Shown piece after piece: positions 1 to 8,261 of a DNA stretch of 25,855 nt; position 1 is the stretch's first letter; each line of letters begins with the position of its first letter. Made by a program: the position numbers and the translations under genes. Origin of the DNA: UBA12191 sp964422295 (GTDB lineage: Bacteria; Planctomycetota; UBA8108; UBA1146); assembly GCA_964422295.1 (NCBI GenBank), contig CAYRAM010000032.1, positions 1 to 25,855 on the forward strand, read 5' to 3'. The notes below the pieces were generated by a model. That model worked only from the letters and a program-made list of their open reading frames with translations. It ran no database searches and was not told where the DNA came from.

Positions 1-293
1 GCCTTCTTCTTAGCCTTCTTCTTAGCCTTCTTCTTGGTTGCCTTCTTCTTGGCCTTCTTCTTGGTTGCCTTCTTCTTGGCCTTCTTCTTGGTTGCCTTCT
101 TCTTGGCCTTCTTCTTTGCAGTCTTGCGCTTGGCCTTCTTCTTCGCAGTCTTACGCTTGGCCTTCTTCTTTGCGGTCTTCTTCTTCGCCTTCTTCTTGGC
201 GGTCTTCTTCTTCGCCTTCTTCTTCGCTACCTTTTTCTTCGTCGCCTTTTTACGGGCGACCCGTTTCTTCTTCGCAGCTTTCTTCTTGGCCAT
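1..293 (-). CDS. Lysine-rich histone H1-like protein (N-terminal part; runs off the left edge)
   Basis: The minus frame is open from an ATG at 293 to the window edge, giving 97 residues without a stop. The product is almost only Lys, Ala and Thr with a few Arg and Val. After residue 21 it is built from nine-residue units of the form (T/V/A)(A/T)KKKAK(K/R)K. This matches the C-terminal type of bacterial histone H1-like proteins, which bind and compact DNA without a defined fold. A ribosome binding site (AGGAG, about 8 nt upstream) supports the start. The true C-terminus is outside the window. I infer nucleoid binding from composition only; a lysine-rich tail of another protein is excluded on the N-terminal side by the start, but the missing part could hold a folded domain. 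Confidence 0.8.
   Translation of the reverse strand, partial: MAKKKAAKKKRVARKKATKKKVAKKKAKKKTAKKKAKKKTAKKKAKRKTAKKKAKRKTAKKKAKKKATKKKAKKKATKKKAKKKATKKKAKKKAKKK
15..230 (-). repeat. Eight 27-bp tandem coding repeats in the histone-like gene
   Basis: Residues 22-93 of the histone-like protein are eight consecutive nine-residue units, encoded by near-identical 27-bp DNA units. The first reads VAKKKAKKK, the next four TAKKKAK(K/R)K and the last three ATKKKAKKK. The Thr/Ala order switches once, at about position 95. This fits expansion by slippage or unequal recombination, with at least two rounds of duplication. Confidence 0.85.
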
Positions 294-955
294 GAGCCAA
301 CTCCTATCGGGGGCAGTGCCCCTCAACCCTGATGCTCCCGCCCCCCTCCGAGGGGACGACCGGTGAACGGAGAGAGGACAACCGCTGCCCAGGACCGCTC
401 GCCGATAGAAATCTCCAAGAGTATGAGTGAAAAGAGGTGAAAGATGCAAGACACAACTTTAGATCCAAACCAACAAAATCCTTGCGGTCGATTTGCAACT
501 CTTTTCTTCACAGTCAATTTGATGGCAAAAAATCCTGTACAAACTGAAATCCCGTTGAATCAGGGAGGGCATTCAACACCTGAATCCCATCACCTTTGGA
601 AGCAAAGCGATGATCGGGTGCACAACTCCGCAAAGGTCGAACAACCCTGTTACAGGCTCGAGCCGGGAGTGAAACTGCTTAAAGATTAGAACTCTGAAAG
701 AGAGGAGGCTTTAGTCTACCTGGGGTCACCCACGATCCCCTTGCCAACATCTTTCAGACTGATCACCGGATCCCCCTCCGGCTACCATTTCCCCTGAGAA
801 TTTCTTGAAGAATCCCTCGATTCCCCAATCTTGGGAACATGTTACCTCGATAAATTCGAAGAGTTCAACATCTTTTCTTGTACCCATCATCGAAATATTG
901 GCGCAGAGCAACGAATGCTCCACACCAATATTGCTATTGAAGGCACAAATTCCCG
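294..955. other. 662-bp gap with no supported gene
   Basis: The left part should hold the promoter and leader of the minus-strand histone-like gene. Two short inverted repeats lie there: GGGGC-AGT-GCCCC at 310-322 and CCCCT-CCG-AGGGG at 343-355. I see no convincing sigma-70 promoter and no tRNA-like fold. A plus-strand ORF at 444-689 (81 codons) has a fair ribosome binding site (GAGGTG) but its product resembles nothing I know and its codons look unlike neighbouring genes. The right part, 690-955, is downstream of the secreted-protein gene, and no clear hairpin with a T-run is visible. Confidence 0.5.
310..355 (-). promoter_or_regulatory. Two GC-rich hairpins in the leader of the histone-like gene
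   Basis: On the minus strand the region upstream of the histone-like ATG can form two hairpins: CCCCT/AGGGG (343-355) and GGGGC/GCCCC (310-322). The second ends about 10 nt before the AGGAG ribosome binding site. They could tune mRNA stability or translation. Chance pairing is also possible because the segment is G+C-rich, and no T-run follows, so they are not terminators. Confidence 0.3.
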
Positions 956-1819
956 TCAATTTTGAATCGCAGAGAACGCCAAAGATGCCAAAACACTCGC
1001 AAGCAACTCGTCACTCGATTTGTCCCCCTCGACAAGCCAGTAAACTGAGACGAGGGACTTTGCTGCAACGGAATCGGATTCCATAAGTACATGTACTGAA
1101 TGATGAGCTGAATCTGGCGTCAAGCTTTCCACGGAAAACTCGGGATCAAGATGAGCAAGATAATGAATCATGCCATTTTGATCCTGTTCGAAGCCTTGCT
1201 CGTTCAGAGTCACTTGAAGACCTAATGCTGCGCGATCCGCAGTCATCAACCCAACCGTGTATCTGTCAACGGCGATCATGACTTCTTCGCAATCAGATCG
1301 AATACTGACGGAGTCCTTGTACTCGCTCACAGCCCAAGTCAAAGGCAAATCGACAGAAAAACCAAGGCTAGCAAATTCATGCCGTTCCATTGTTGGTAAA
1401 GTGGGATCTAAAGCCTCAACCCCAGATGAAGCCTCATGAAGGTCCTCGGTGATCGGCGTCACCACTTCTGAGGTGGAATCATCCTCTTCGTCATCTTTGA
1501 CAGGGTCAGGGGCATGCAACTCGCTGAAGTCAGGAAGCTCGATGAGCTCGACAGGCTCCCCCGCAGAAAAAGTTTCCCTTGCGCTTCGGTAGCGACGAAC
1601 AGCCAGCTCCTCTTCCTCAGTGAGAGAAACTGATTCAATAAAGCGGTGATAAATCGTCGTTCGACCATTCCCCCAGGTCATGATGACTTTCTCATCGTCA
1701 CTGACGATGACATTGCCATTGATGACGTGGCCATTCTTGAGAACGATACTACCGGATTGGGCGACTCCAGGTGTGAGTACCAAACAAATCACCAACAGGA
1801 TATGAAAGTACCTGCTCAT
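956..1819 (-). CDS. Secreted protein with an N-terminal strand-rich NG...G module
   Basis: This 287-residue protein starts with a signal peptide (hydrophobic residues about 5-18, likely cleavage after VAQSG or close by). Directly after it comes SIVLKNGHVINGNVIV and a further strand-rich stretch to about residue 67, a pattern common at the start of planctomycete exported proteins. Residues 100-130 are acidic and low in complexity. Residues from about 147 to the end (EFASLGFSVDLPLTW onward) look like a compact alpha/beta domain of the PsbP/DUF1795-like kind, which is a weak resemblance. The ATG overlaps the stop of the upstream gene (ATGA), with GGAGA just upstream, so the two genes are probably cotranslated. 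The molecular function is unknown. Confidence 0.75.
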   Translation of the reverse strand: MSRYFHILLVICLVLTPGVAQSGSIVLKNGHVINGNVIVSDDEKVIMTWGNGRTTIYHRFIESVSLTEEEELAVRRYRSARETFSAGEPVELIELPDFSELHAPDPVKDDEEDDSTSEVVTPITEDLHEASSGVEALDPTLPTMERHEFASLGFSVDLPLTWAVSEYKDSVSIRSDCEEVMIAVDRYTVGLMTADRAALGLQVTLNEQGFEQDQNGMIHYLAHLDPEFSVESLTPDSAHHSVHVLMESDSVAAKSLVSVYWLVEGDKSSDELLASVLASLAFSAIQN

Positions 1820-2409
1820 TTCTTTTCTCCGATCTCCAACAGGTGACCAGAGACAGCCTGATCAATCCATTGATCGAAAACTTCAGCAGTAGCATTTGCT
1901 GTTGTGGCACTAGCGGATGAATTCGATGCGTTACTGCCCGATCCCCAGGTAGCAACTATGACAACCAACAATATCGCTGCAGCTGCGGCGATCCACTTTC
2001 GGTGTGTATCGATAAACTCTTTGCAGCGATCGATATAAACAGACTTGTCTGTCAGGAAGCCAGCCCAACCGCTGTCAACCTCATCGGAGACCAATGAAGT
2101 GATCTCCTCAACATTGACCACTTCCGGAATCCCATCGACTATGGTTGCCTTGACCTCGGGAAGTCTTTCAAACTCTGTGAGGACATCGTCTTCACCAGGA
2201 CGGTGGGAAAGCAAATCGGCCGATTCTTCCGATTCGCCGATGGAATCCTCTTCATCGAGGTAAACGATGACATCGTCGTCATCGAACTCCTCGTGAGAGA
2301 CGATATTTGGATCAAGCTCTTCCTCAACCGGAAAAACTTTCACTTCCGGCAACTCTCCGTTGTTCACGGAAGTTTTTTCATCACTGGACTTCAAATTATC
2401 GTCCTTCAT
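1816..2409 (-). CDS. Acidic single-pass membrane protein of unknown function
   Basis: The 197-residue product has a long, very acidic N-terminal part (residues 1-110, with runs such as EEFDDDD), a basic stretch (about 128-138), and one transmembrane segment (about 139-156, WIAAAAAILLVVIVATWG). A Ser/Ala/Asn/Thr-rich linker follows, then a short C-terminal tail. By the positive-inside rule the acidic part should be cytoplasmic. The start is supported by AGGGGA six nt upstream. Its stop overlaps the start of the secreted-protein gene, so the pair is likely an operon, and the two products may act at the same membrane. I do not recognise a family. Confidence 0.7.
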   Translation of the reverse strand: MKDDNLKSSDEKTSVNNGELPEVKVFPVEEELDPNIVSHEEFDDDDVIVYLDEEDSIGESEESADLLSHRPGEDDVLTEFERLPEVKATIVDGIPEVVNVEEITSLVSDEVDSGWAGFLTDKSVYIDRCKEFIDTHRKWIAAAAAILLVVIVATWGSGSNASNSSASATTANATAEVFDQWIDQAVSGHLLEIGEKK

Positions 2410-2524
2410 TTGTTTCCCCTACCTGCCACGCAATTTTGACGGCGGAAAAGCCGCGAAACGTCAGAGAAGACTAGGATGGGAAGTTACAAATTGGCAAATC
2501 TGGTCGGCAGGATTCCTGAGACTC

Positions 2525-3088
2525 TCAGATCAGTGCCGAATCCTGGGCGATAGGGCACAATACCGGTCCCGGGGACATCTGCTGACCGCAGGAGCAATTG
2601 TCGGCCGAAAAAGAGTCGACACTTCCACAATTTGGACAGGTTTTCGTTCGTTGCCCTTGTTCTTCGAGAACTGCCTCAACCTGATCACGGCTGAGACACC
2701 CCATTCGCAGCAATACTTCACCCAATCGGAATCGCAACCCGATTTTTCGCAGGCGGGATTGCTCTAGAAGTGCCTTTTCCAACTGATCTGCTGTAATCCA
2801 GTGATGGTTCATGGCGATTCTGCCGAATTTACCGTCGACGACACGAGATTCAGGACTCTCGGAATGCAACCTTCTTAACTGATTTCTTACTCGATGGACC
2901 AAAGCTTCAATGTCTTTTTCAGAGAGATCACTGGTGATATGAAGAAGTTTCAATAACCCGGCAAGTCCCGATCCAGGCTGTAGCTTTTCCAGGATTCTCT
3001 TGAGAATCGGAGCACTCAGCCATTCCCGCTGGCGCAGAAACCGCACTGCGAGGCTCACCTCGATCAGGGGGATATCACGTTCCCGCAT
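2525..3088 (-). CDS. Protein with MshEN-like helical repeats and a C-terminal zinc ribbon
   Basis: This 187-residue protein holds helix-turn-helix-like segments resembling the GspE N-terminal (MshEN) fold: residues about 88-110 (FGRIAMNHHWITADQLEKAL) and about 121-144 (RLGEVLLRMGCLSRDQVEAV), with a possible earlier one at 9-36. The C-terminus carries a CxxC...CxC set (C151, C154, C165, C167) that could bind zinc. MshEN domains in type II secretion and type IV pilus ATPases can bind cyclic di-GMP; whether this one does is unknown. The start overlaps the end of hemW by 14 nt, which suggests translational coupling. The same kind of repeat occurs near the N-terminus of the 976-residue protein encoded divergently at 4401. 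Confidence 0.7.
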   Translation of the reverse strand: MRERDIPLIEVSLAVRFLRQREWLSAPILKRILEKLQPGSGLAGLLKLLHITSDLSEKDIEALVHRVRNQLRRLHSESPESRVVDGKFGRIAMNHHWITADQLEKALLEQSRLRKIGLRFRLGEVLLRMGCLSRDQVEAVLEEQGQRTKTCPNCGSVDSFSADNCSCGQQMSPGPVLCPIAQDSALI

Positions 3089-4241
3089 TCGAACTCATTT
3101 CGATATCCTCGACAAACTGGAGAATGATGGAATCCAGCAGGTCAAAACCGATCTTCGAAGCAAAAATCCGATTTGCCTCCTGAACAAGCAAACCCTGTTC
3201 GGTGAAGTTACGCAAACTCTCGCCACACACTTCCAAAAAATCGTATCCAGTGAGTTCCGAGAAGGACTGAATATCCAGTCCCACTGCGAGCCTCAATTGA
3301 AGCATGATCAACTCTGTCATCGTTCTTTGCTGGTCGGGAATTTCTACATCAACTTGATCCGGAAGCCCTCCCGAAGAAATATATGCCTGTACATTGGGAA
3401 GATTTTTCCACCGTTTTCCGGCCATGAATGACGCCGCACCACTACCGACACCCATGTACTCACCACGCATCCAGTAATTCAGGTTGTGTAGAGACTCTCC
3501 CCCCCTCTTATGCAGATTGGAGACTTCATACCTCTGAAAACCCTGGATAGCCAAACCCTTAAGGAAAGCGTTTGAAAACTCTATACACTTTTCATCCAAT
3601 AGTGGCTTCAACCCACCTCGCTCGCGCATCGCATGGAGCCAAGTTCCTGATTCATAACTCAAGTGATAGAGACTGATATGATCTGGATCGATACTCTTCA
3701 CCGCATCAAGATCTTGATCGATCGATTCCAGATCCTGACCAGGCCAACCCACAATCAAATCGAGACTAGTTCTGGGAACGCGGTATTCCGAAAACCACTG
3801 GTGGACGAGGGCGACCCTTTCTGCGTCGTGCCGACGCCCCAATAGAGATAATCCCTTTTCAGAAAATGTTTGGGCTCCGGTGCTGAAACGATCCACACCC
3901 AAGTCGAGAGCGATTTGAATCTTGTCTCGATCCAAGGACTCCGGATTTGCTTCAACAGTCCACTCCTTCAGGCCACCCGCAAATGATTGAGAGAGTGTTC
4001 CCAGGAGAGAATTCCACTGCTCGATGGGAAGCGCACTCGGTGTACCTCCCCCAACAAATATTGTCTGGGGATTGAACCCTGTTTCCGCAAGTGTGCGAAT
4101 CTCATCTACGAGGCACGTGACATACTCGGATACCACCCCTGGCCGCATGGCAGAGACATGGAAGTCGCAGTATGTGCACCGACTCCTGCAAAACGGGACA
4201 TGCACGTAGAGGCCAGGAGAGGCTTCATTCTGTTGAATCAC
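3075..4241 (-). CDS. hemW: Radical SAM heme chaperone HemW
   Basis: The 388-residue product has the radical SAM motif CxxxCxYC (C18, C22, C25) for the [4Fe-4S] cluster, followed by DF rather than the fourth cysteine seen in the coproporphyrinogen dehydrogenase HemN. It has the SAM-binding GGGTPS (64-69) and the HNxxYW motif (252-257) that in HemW proteins is linked to heme binding. The family inserts heme into respiratory enzymes and was long mis-named as an oxygen-independent coproporphyrinogen oxidase. The start codon is GTG, with GGAG about 10 nt upstream. Length is normal for the family. It is followed by the MshEN-like/zinc ribbon gene with a 14-nt overlap and faces the DUF4388 gene divergently. 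Confidence 0.93.
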   Translation of the reverse strand: MIQQNEASPGLYVHVPFCRSRCTYCDFHVSAMRPGVVSEYVTCLVDEIRTLAETGFNPQTIFVGGGTPSALPIEQWNSLLGTLSQSFAGGLKEWTVEANPESLDRDKIQIALDLGVDRFSTGAQTFSEKGLSLLGRRHDAERVALVHQWFSEYRVPRTSLDLIVGWPGQDLESIDQDLDAVKSIDPDHISLYHLSYESGTWLHAMRERGGLKPLLDEKCIEFSNAFLKGLAIQGFQRYEVSNLHKRGGESLHNLNYWMRGEYMGVGSGAASFMAGKRWKNLPNVQAYISSGGLPDQVDVEIPDQQRTMTELIMLQLRLAVGLDIQSFSELTGYDFLEVCGESLRNFTEQGLLVQEANRIFASKIGFDLLDSIILQFVEDIEMSSNAGT

Positions 4242-4321
4242 GCTGATGAACTCCCAAGGGGCGATTGGTTGATCCTGAATCCATTTTGTATCCTTATTCG
4301 AGGTCTCTTGCGGATGCTACC

Positions 4322-4339
4322 TCCTCGACCAGTCGAGGA
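4322..4339. promoter_or_regulatory. Perfect 8-bp inverted repeat in the hemW / DUF4388 divergent promoter region
   Basis: TCCTCGAC-CA-GTCGAGGA has two perfect 8-bp arms around a 2-bp centre. It lies in the 159-bp gap between the divergent starts of hemW and the 976-residue protein, 61 bp before the latter's ATG. It could be an operator for a dimeric regulator or a hairpin in the plus-strand leader; with only a 2-nt centre the DNA-palindrome reading is more likely. No clear -35/-10 pair could be assigned on either strand. Confidence 0.4.
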
Positions 4340-4400
4340 AAACCGTGCCTTTCGACCTCCGGCGCAAGCCGTCCGTTTCGGCAACAGTGGGAGTTGAAGG

Positions 4401-7331
4401 ATGAGCATCTTAAAAGGACACCTCGAACACTTCGGATTGCAGGAGTTACTGCAGACACTATCACAGGGCGCACGTTCTGGAACTCTGGAGATCTCTCGTG
4501 GTGAAGAAAATGTGTCCATCGTATTCGAGACGGGTCATATCACCCTGGTTCGATCTGGATCTTCCAAGCAATTGCGTCTCAGAAGCATACTGCTTAGGGA
4601 AGGTATGGTATCCGGAGAGGATCTCGAACAAGCCGGTCGAGATCACGAGGAAACAGGGATTCTTCTTGGCAGAGCATTAATTGATCGCGGAGTAATTGCA
4701 GAGTCGGAACTTGAAAAAGCACTCCGCAAAAAAATAGAAGAGGAACTGTTTGATCTCTTTTTGTGGACTGCAGGATCCTTTGAATTCTTCCCAGAACAAT
4801 TGAAGTCTAACTACGACGAAGACGCTTGCCATGTCACCAGGGTTCAAGTTGATCCGATGAGCATCATCATCGAAGGCCTTCGCCAGGCCGACGAGTGGAC
4901 CGTCATCCGCCAGAGAATACGAGACCACCGCTGGATCCTTGTGCCTGAGCCCAGCAAAACTGCTCCCGCTGAAAATCACTCCGTCTTTCAAATGATCAAC
5001 GGTGCCAGAACCATCGAAGAAGTTCTGGCCCAATCAAGGATGACCCGATTCGATACATGTTCGGTCTTGTACCGATTCATGGAAGAAGGTTTTGTTCGGG
5101 AAGCGACCATGGATGAAATGATCAGAAGGGCTCGGGACAGAGCCGCAGAAGATCCATTATCAGCACTCGTCATCTATGAAGCGTTACTTTCAGATCACGA
5201 TCCTGAATCAGGCATATCATTGATCGATGAGGCCGCTGATTGTGCAGGCCACGCAAACCCGGAGGTACACGCTAAGTTTCTGCGGCACGCAGTGAATGCG
5301 CTCCTTGCCGCAGGCGATGAAGCAACTGCGTGGAAGCGCCTTCAAAGATTACTGGTACTGGTCCCGGGGCACCTTGAAGATTTGCAACTCTGTTGGCAAA
5401 TCCGGAACTCTCTGCCTGAGCGCAAGATTCCCCTGATTCATGAAGATCTTTGCAAAGCCCTGCGTAAAGCTGGGGATTATCGTCAGCTTATAACAGTTCT
5501 TCGCGAAGCGGAGTCCATTCGTGGAAAAGACGGGGTCTACTGGCTTCAACTGGGAGAGGCCTTGATCAAAATCAAGGATTCCGGTGCAAGTGAATGCTTG
5601 AAGAACGCGATTGCACTTTCTCGCAATGAATCTCCCGACATCGCATTGAGAGCAGAACGCAGTTTGAGAAATCTGATTCCAGAACTTGATTTGGACGATG
5701 GGACTCTCGATGAACTATTAAAGAGACAGGAAGAGATAGAAAAAGCACAACTCCTTAAGAGGAACTACAAGATTGCTGCTGGAGCCTTTATCTGTTTTTT
5801 GCTCATCATGCAATTCTCCGCAGAGTGGAGAGCTCGTGGAATGCTTTCTGCTGCAAGGCAAATTGAAACCAATGCAGATAACATTTCAAATCTCATTACA
5901 GCGGCAGAAGCTTATGAGAGAGTTGGGCAACTACACCCTTGGACATTTGCAGCCGGAAAAAGCAACGTCGAAGGTGAGCGGATGAGAGCCTTGATCCTGA
6001 ATGAAGTTGTCACTGAAAAAGACGCACTTCACAGATCACGAGAAGAAGCGAGATTAAGTCGTCAAAATCTACGAAATCAAGTTGAAAGTACTTTGGTCAA
6101 AGCAGAAAACTTGATTAACAACGGTGCTCCTCTCAAAGCTAGATTATTGATAGATCAACTCTCTCAAGAAGAGTTGGAATCGATGCCACCAAGAATAATT
6201 AAAGCGATACGGTATCCCGTAGTCTTGGAAAGTATTCCACCGGGTGCAACAGTCTATGGCAAAGATCGACAAGAACTCGGTTTCAGCCCTCTTACTCTGA
6301 CTCCAAAGAAAGGTGAGAAACTAGAGATTCACCTTGAAAAAAGTGGTTGCCAATCAAGAGTGATTGAAGTCACAGCCGATTCTGTTCCAAGATTGTTCGT
6401 GTCTCTCGTGCGCAGTCCAGAGAGGACATTCAGTCTCCCTGAACCTGCAATATCCATGGCTATCCTCGAAGAACTGGTAGTGACTTCAGGTAGGGATGGG
6501 AAAATTAGGCTACTTTCGAGGAATTTGTTGGAACCACTGCGAGAAATCTCAGTCGGGCTGGAAGGCCATCCCGCTCCTGCGCTGATTAAAGGGGGCAACA
6601 ATCTACTTGCGCTACCCCTATCAGGAAAGCCTGTAGCGATCTCAAATGCTGGAAAATCTCTTCCATTAGGATCGGTTCATTCTTCACCTTGGACCTGTGC
6701 AGCTTCCACTACTGAGAATGGTTGGGTTTTAGGAGACGCCGACGGTCGTGTCTTGCAATTTGATTCAAAAGGAACGCTCCAATGGAGTCGCAATTTCACG
6801 GCTCCGATCCAATTTCTTACATGCACCGATGGTGGCGACGTGATCGTTGTCGACCTTATGCGAAATTACTCTTTGATTCAGCCTGACGGTGATTCACCTG
6901 AAAAGCCCCTTTCTGTCCCTGGAAATCCAATCTGCCTCCTCAAAAATGGAGATGTCATACTGACCTCAGGGAAATTGTGGTCGTCTCATGGCACCAGAGA
7001 AATTCCTGCTCCCCAAACTGCACCACGCCAACTTGACGACACACTTCTCTTCAACACCAAGGCTGGCTGGGCGAGCCTCTCAGAAGAGGAAGTACACATA
7101 ATTGAATTCCCGGTACGAAACACCTGCCCCCCTATCAGTCATTCGTCTAGCAATGAACTTACCTGGGCAGCGGGAATCGATGGCATTTTGCGTTTGTTTA
7201 ATCAAGGGGGTCAAGTTGTGGGCGAGGTTGCTCTAGACACCGCAGCCACGGACATGGCTTACACGGAACCAGGGACACTGCTCGTAAGTTTGACAGATGG
7301 CACAGTATGCGTAGTAAAGGAGCAGGAATAA
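4401..7331 (+). CDS. DUF4388 - TPR-like - transmembrane - PEGA-like - beta-propeller protein
   Basis: This 976-residue protein has a composite layout. Residues 1 to about 135 match DUF4388 (start MSILKGHLEHFGLQELLQTL, end LFLWTAGSFEFFP) with an inserted MshEN-like helical pair at about 58-115. Residues about 240-440 are helical and TPR-like. One transmembrane helix lies at about 455-472 (AAGAFICFLLIMQF). A coiled-coil-like stretch follows at about 530-590. A PEGA-like domain lies at about 607-660 (SIPPGATVYGKDRQELGFSP). The C-terminal third has propeller-like blades such as GRDGKIRLLS, DADGRVLQFD and GIDGILRLFN. DUF4388 is found in cytoplasmic signalling proteins and PEGA outside or at the envelope, so I infer a bitopic sensor or scaffold with its N-terminus inside. 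GGGAG seven nt upstream supports the ATG. Confidence 0.8.
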   Translation: MSILKGHLEHFGLQELLQTLSQGARSGTLEISRGEENVSIVFETGHITLVRSGSSKQLRLRSILLREGMVSGEDLEQAGRDHEETGILLGRALIDRGVIAESELEKALRKKIEEELFDLFLWTAGSFEFFPEQLKSNYDEDACHVTRVQVDPMSIIIEGLRQADEWTVIRQRIRDHRWILVPEPSKTAPAENHSVFQMINGARTIEEVLAQSRMTRFDTCSVLYRFMEEGFVREATMDEMIRRARDRAAEDPLSALVIYEALLSDHDPESGISLIDEAADCAGHANPEVHAKFLRHAVNALLAAGDEATAWKRLQRLLVLVPGHLEDLQLCWQIRNSLPERKIPLIHEDLCKALRKAGDYRQLITVLREAESIRGKDGVYWLQLGEALIKIKDSGASECLKNAIALSRNESPDIALRAERSLRNLIPELDLDDGTLDELLKRQEEIEKAQLLKRNYKIAAGAFICFLLIMQFSAEWRARGMLSAARQIETNADNISNLITAAEAYERVGQLHPWTFAAGKSNVEGERMRALILNEVVTEKDALHRSREEARLSRQNLRNQVESTLVKAENLINNGAPLKARLLIDQLSQEELESMPPRIIKAIRYPVVLESIPPGATVYGKDRQELGFSPLTLTPKKGEKLEIHLEKSGCQSRVIEVTADSVPRLFVSLVRSPERTFSLPEPAISMAILEELVVTSGRDGKIRLLSRNLLEPLREISVGLEGHPAPALIKGGNNLLALPLSGKPVAISNAGKSLPLGSVHSSPWTCAASTTENGWVLGDADGRVLQFDSKGTLQWSRNFTAPIQFLTCTDGGDVIVVDLMRNYSLIQPDGDSPEKPLSVPGNPICLLKNGDVILTSGKLWSSHGTREIPAPQTAPRQLDDTLLFNTKAGWASLSEEEVHIIEFPVRNTCPPISHSSSNELTWAAGIDGILRLFNQGGQVVGEVALDTAATDMAYTEPGTLLVSLTDGTVCVVKEQE

Positions 7332-7333
7332 AG

Positions 7334-8248
7334 ATGCTAAAGGTAACTTTGTTGGTAACGATCGGACTTCTTGGCCAGCCACAGGAACCCATCGTAAGTG
7401 ACCAACTCAAGCACGTGGACTGCAAGGTTGCTACGATTTACACCAGTCTTTTAGAACGAGTTGGTACTCAAGCACGTCTTGCAGGCCTTGATCAATCGGT
7501 GATGATTCGGGATGGAGTTGAACTCCCCCGCATCGACGAACAAGAGTCATCGACATCCCTTAGCCTCACTCTTGTTAAAGGTGTCAGCTCCTGGGAAGTA
7601 ATTCAATTCAATGGATTTGTTTCATTTGAACAGACCCTTCAAGAGCAGAGGAATCTACGCTTGAAGCTCTTGGACAAAGGTGAAATCACTTGGGTGAGAA
7701 ACATTGAAACTTTTTTGGTTAGAGAATCTGCAGGAGACCAACGCTGGGACATGTGGATTTCCTTTCGGGAAAGAAACCAACTCGACGAAGTTTCGTGGCT
7801 GAGTCTCGGTGGTGAATTTTTCTCTGGCACCGCCCAGCTCGGATCCTACATCGAAGATGAGGGTATGGAGTCTTCGGCACTCCTTGCCAAGTTGCACCCA
7901 CATGGGGATTCGTGGCTGGCGACTTCAGATCTTGCACTCGAACACGGCCTTATCGGTAATTCCCAAGGATACCAATCAAGCGTGAGGAACAACCTGATGG
8001 ATCAGGCCACTGCACAGTTATATGAAATCCTGAAAAAGTCGCGCAAAAAACGTCCAGAGAATGGAGTGCAGTTGGGAAGTCCGAGGAAGAGCATCCGAGG
8101 ATCCTGGGGAGATCCTATATCGGTCGATTGGATCCGATTTGATCACCACATGCTGGAGCATTGGCAATACTCCGATCGCCATGTTCGATTAATCGATGGG
8201 CGCGTCTATGAAATGGGCAAGTCCGCAGGATTGTCACTGGCACAATAA
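7334..8248 (+). CDS. Probable exported protein of unknown function
   Basis: The 304-residue product begins with a short hydrophobic segment (MLKVTLLVTIGLLG) followed by QPQEP, which suggests export with a brief signal sequence. The rest is soluble, rich in Trp and charged residues, with a basic stretch near residues 235-245 (KKSRKKR). I recognise no family. I chose the ATG at 7334, two nt after the stop of the 976-residue gene, because AAAGGAGCAGGA lies just upstream; an in-frame ATG at 7307 lies inside the previous gene and would bury the signal. The tight spacing shows an operon, so it may be an envelope partner of the DUF4388 protein. It converges with the anti-sigma gene, 13 bp away, with no visible terminator. 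Confidence 0.7.
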   Translation: MLKVTLLVTIGLLGQPQEPIVSDQLKHVDCKVATIYTSLLERVGTQARLAGLDQSVMIRDGVELPRIDEQESSTSLSLTLVKGVSSWEVIQFNGFVSFEQTLQEQRNLRLKLLDKGEITWVRNIETFLVRESAGDQRWDMWISFRERNQLDEVSWLSLGGEFFSGTAQLGSYIEDEGMESSALLAKLHPHGDSWLATSDLALEHGLIGNSQGYQSSVRNNLMDQATAQLYEILKKSRKKRPENGVQLGSPRKSIRGSWGDPISVDWIRFDHHMLEHWQYSDRHVRLIDGRVYEMGKSAGLSLAQ

Positions 8249-8261
8249 ACGCGAGATCGCA

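Noticed and set aside
34..366. Plus-strand ORFs rich in Phe, Leu, Ser and Trp over the left edge
   Set aside because: They are the reverse strand of the lysine-rich histone-like gene (AAG read as CTT), which has a proper start and ribosome binding site.
444..689. An 81-codon plus-strand ORF with a GAGGTG ribosome binding site
   Set aside because: The product has no domain, signal or membrane segment that I recognise, and its codons look unlike the neighbouring genes. Too weak to call.
726..959. A 77-codon minus-strand ORF directly after the secreted-protein gene
   Set aside because: It needs a TTG start overlapping the stop, and the upstream protein already ends in a natural way, so neither a frameshift nor a new gene is supported.
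2516..2528. CTGAGA-C-TCTCAG palindrome at the stop of the zinc-ribbon gene as a terminator
   Set aside because: No T-run follows on the minus strand, and the palindrome overlaps the stop codon.
3075..4241. Oxygen-independent coproporphyrinogen III oxidase (HemN)
   Set aside because: The fourth cysteine of the HemN CxxxCxxCxC motif is Phe, and the HNxxYW motif of HemW is present.
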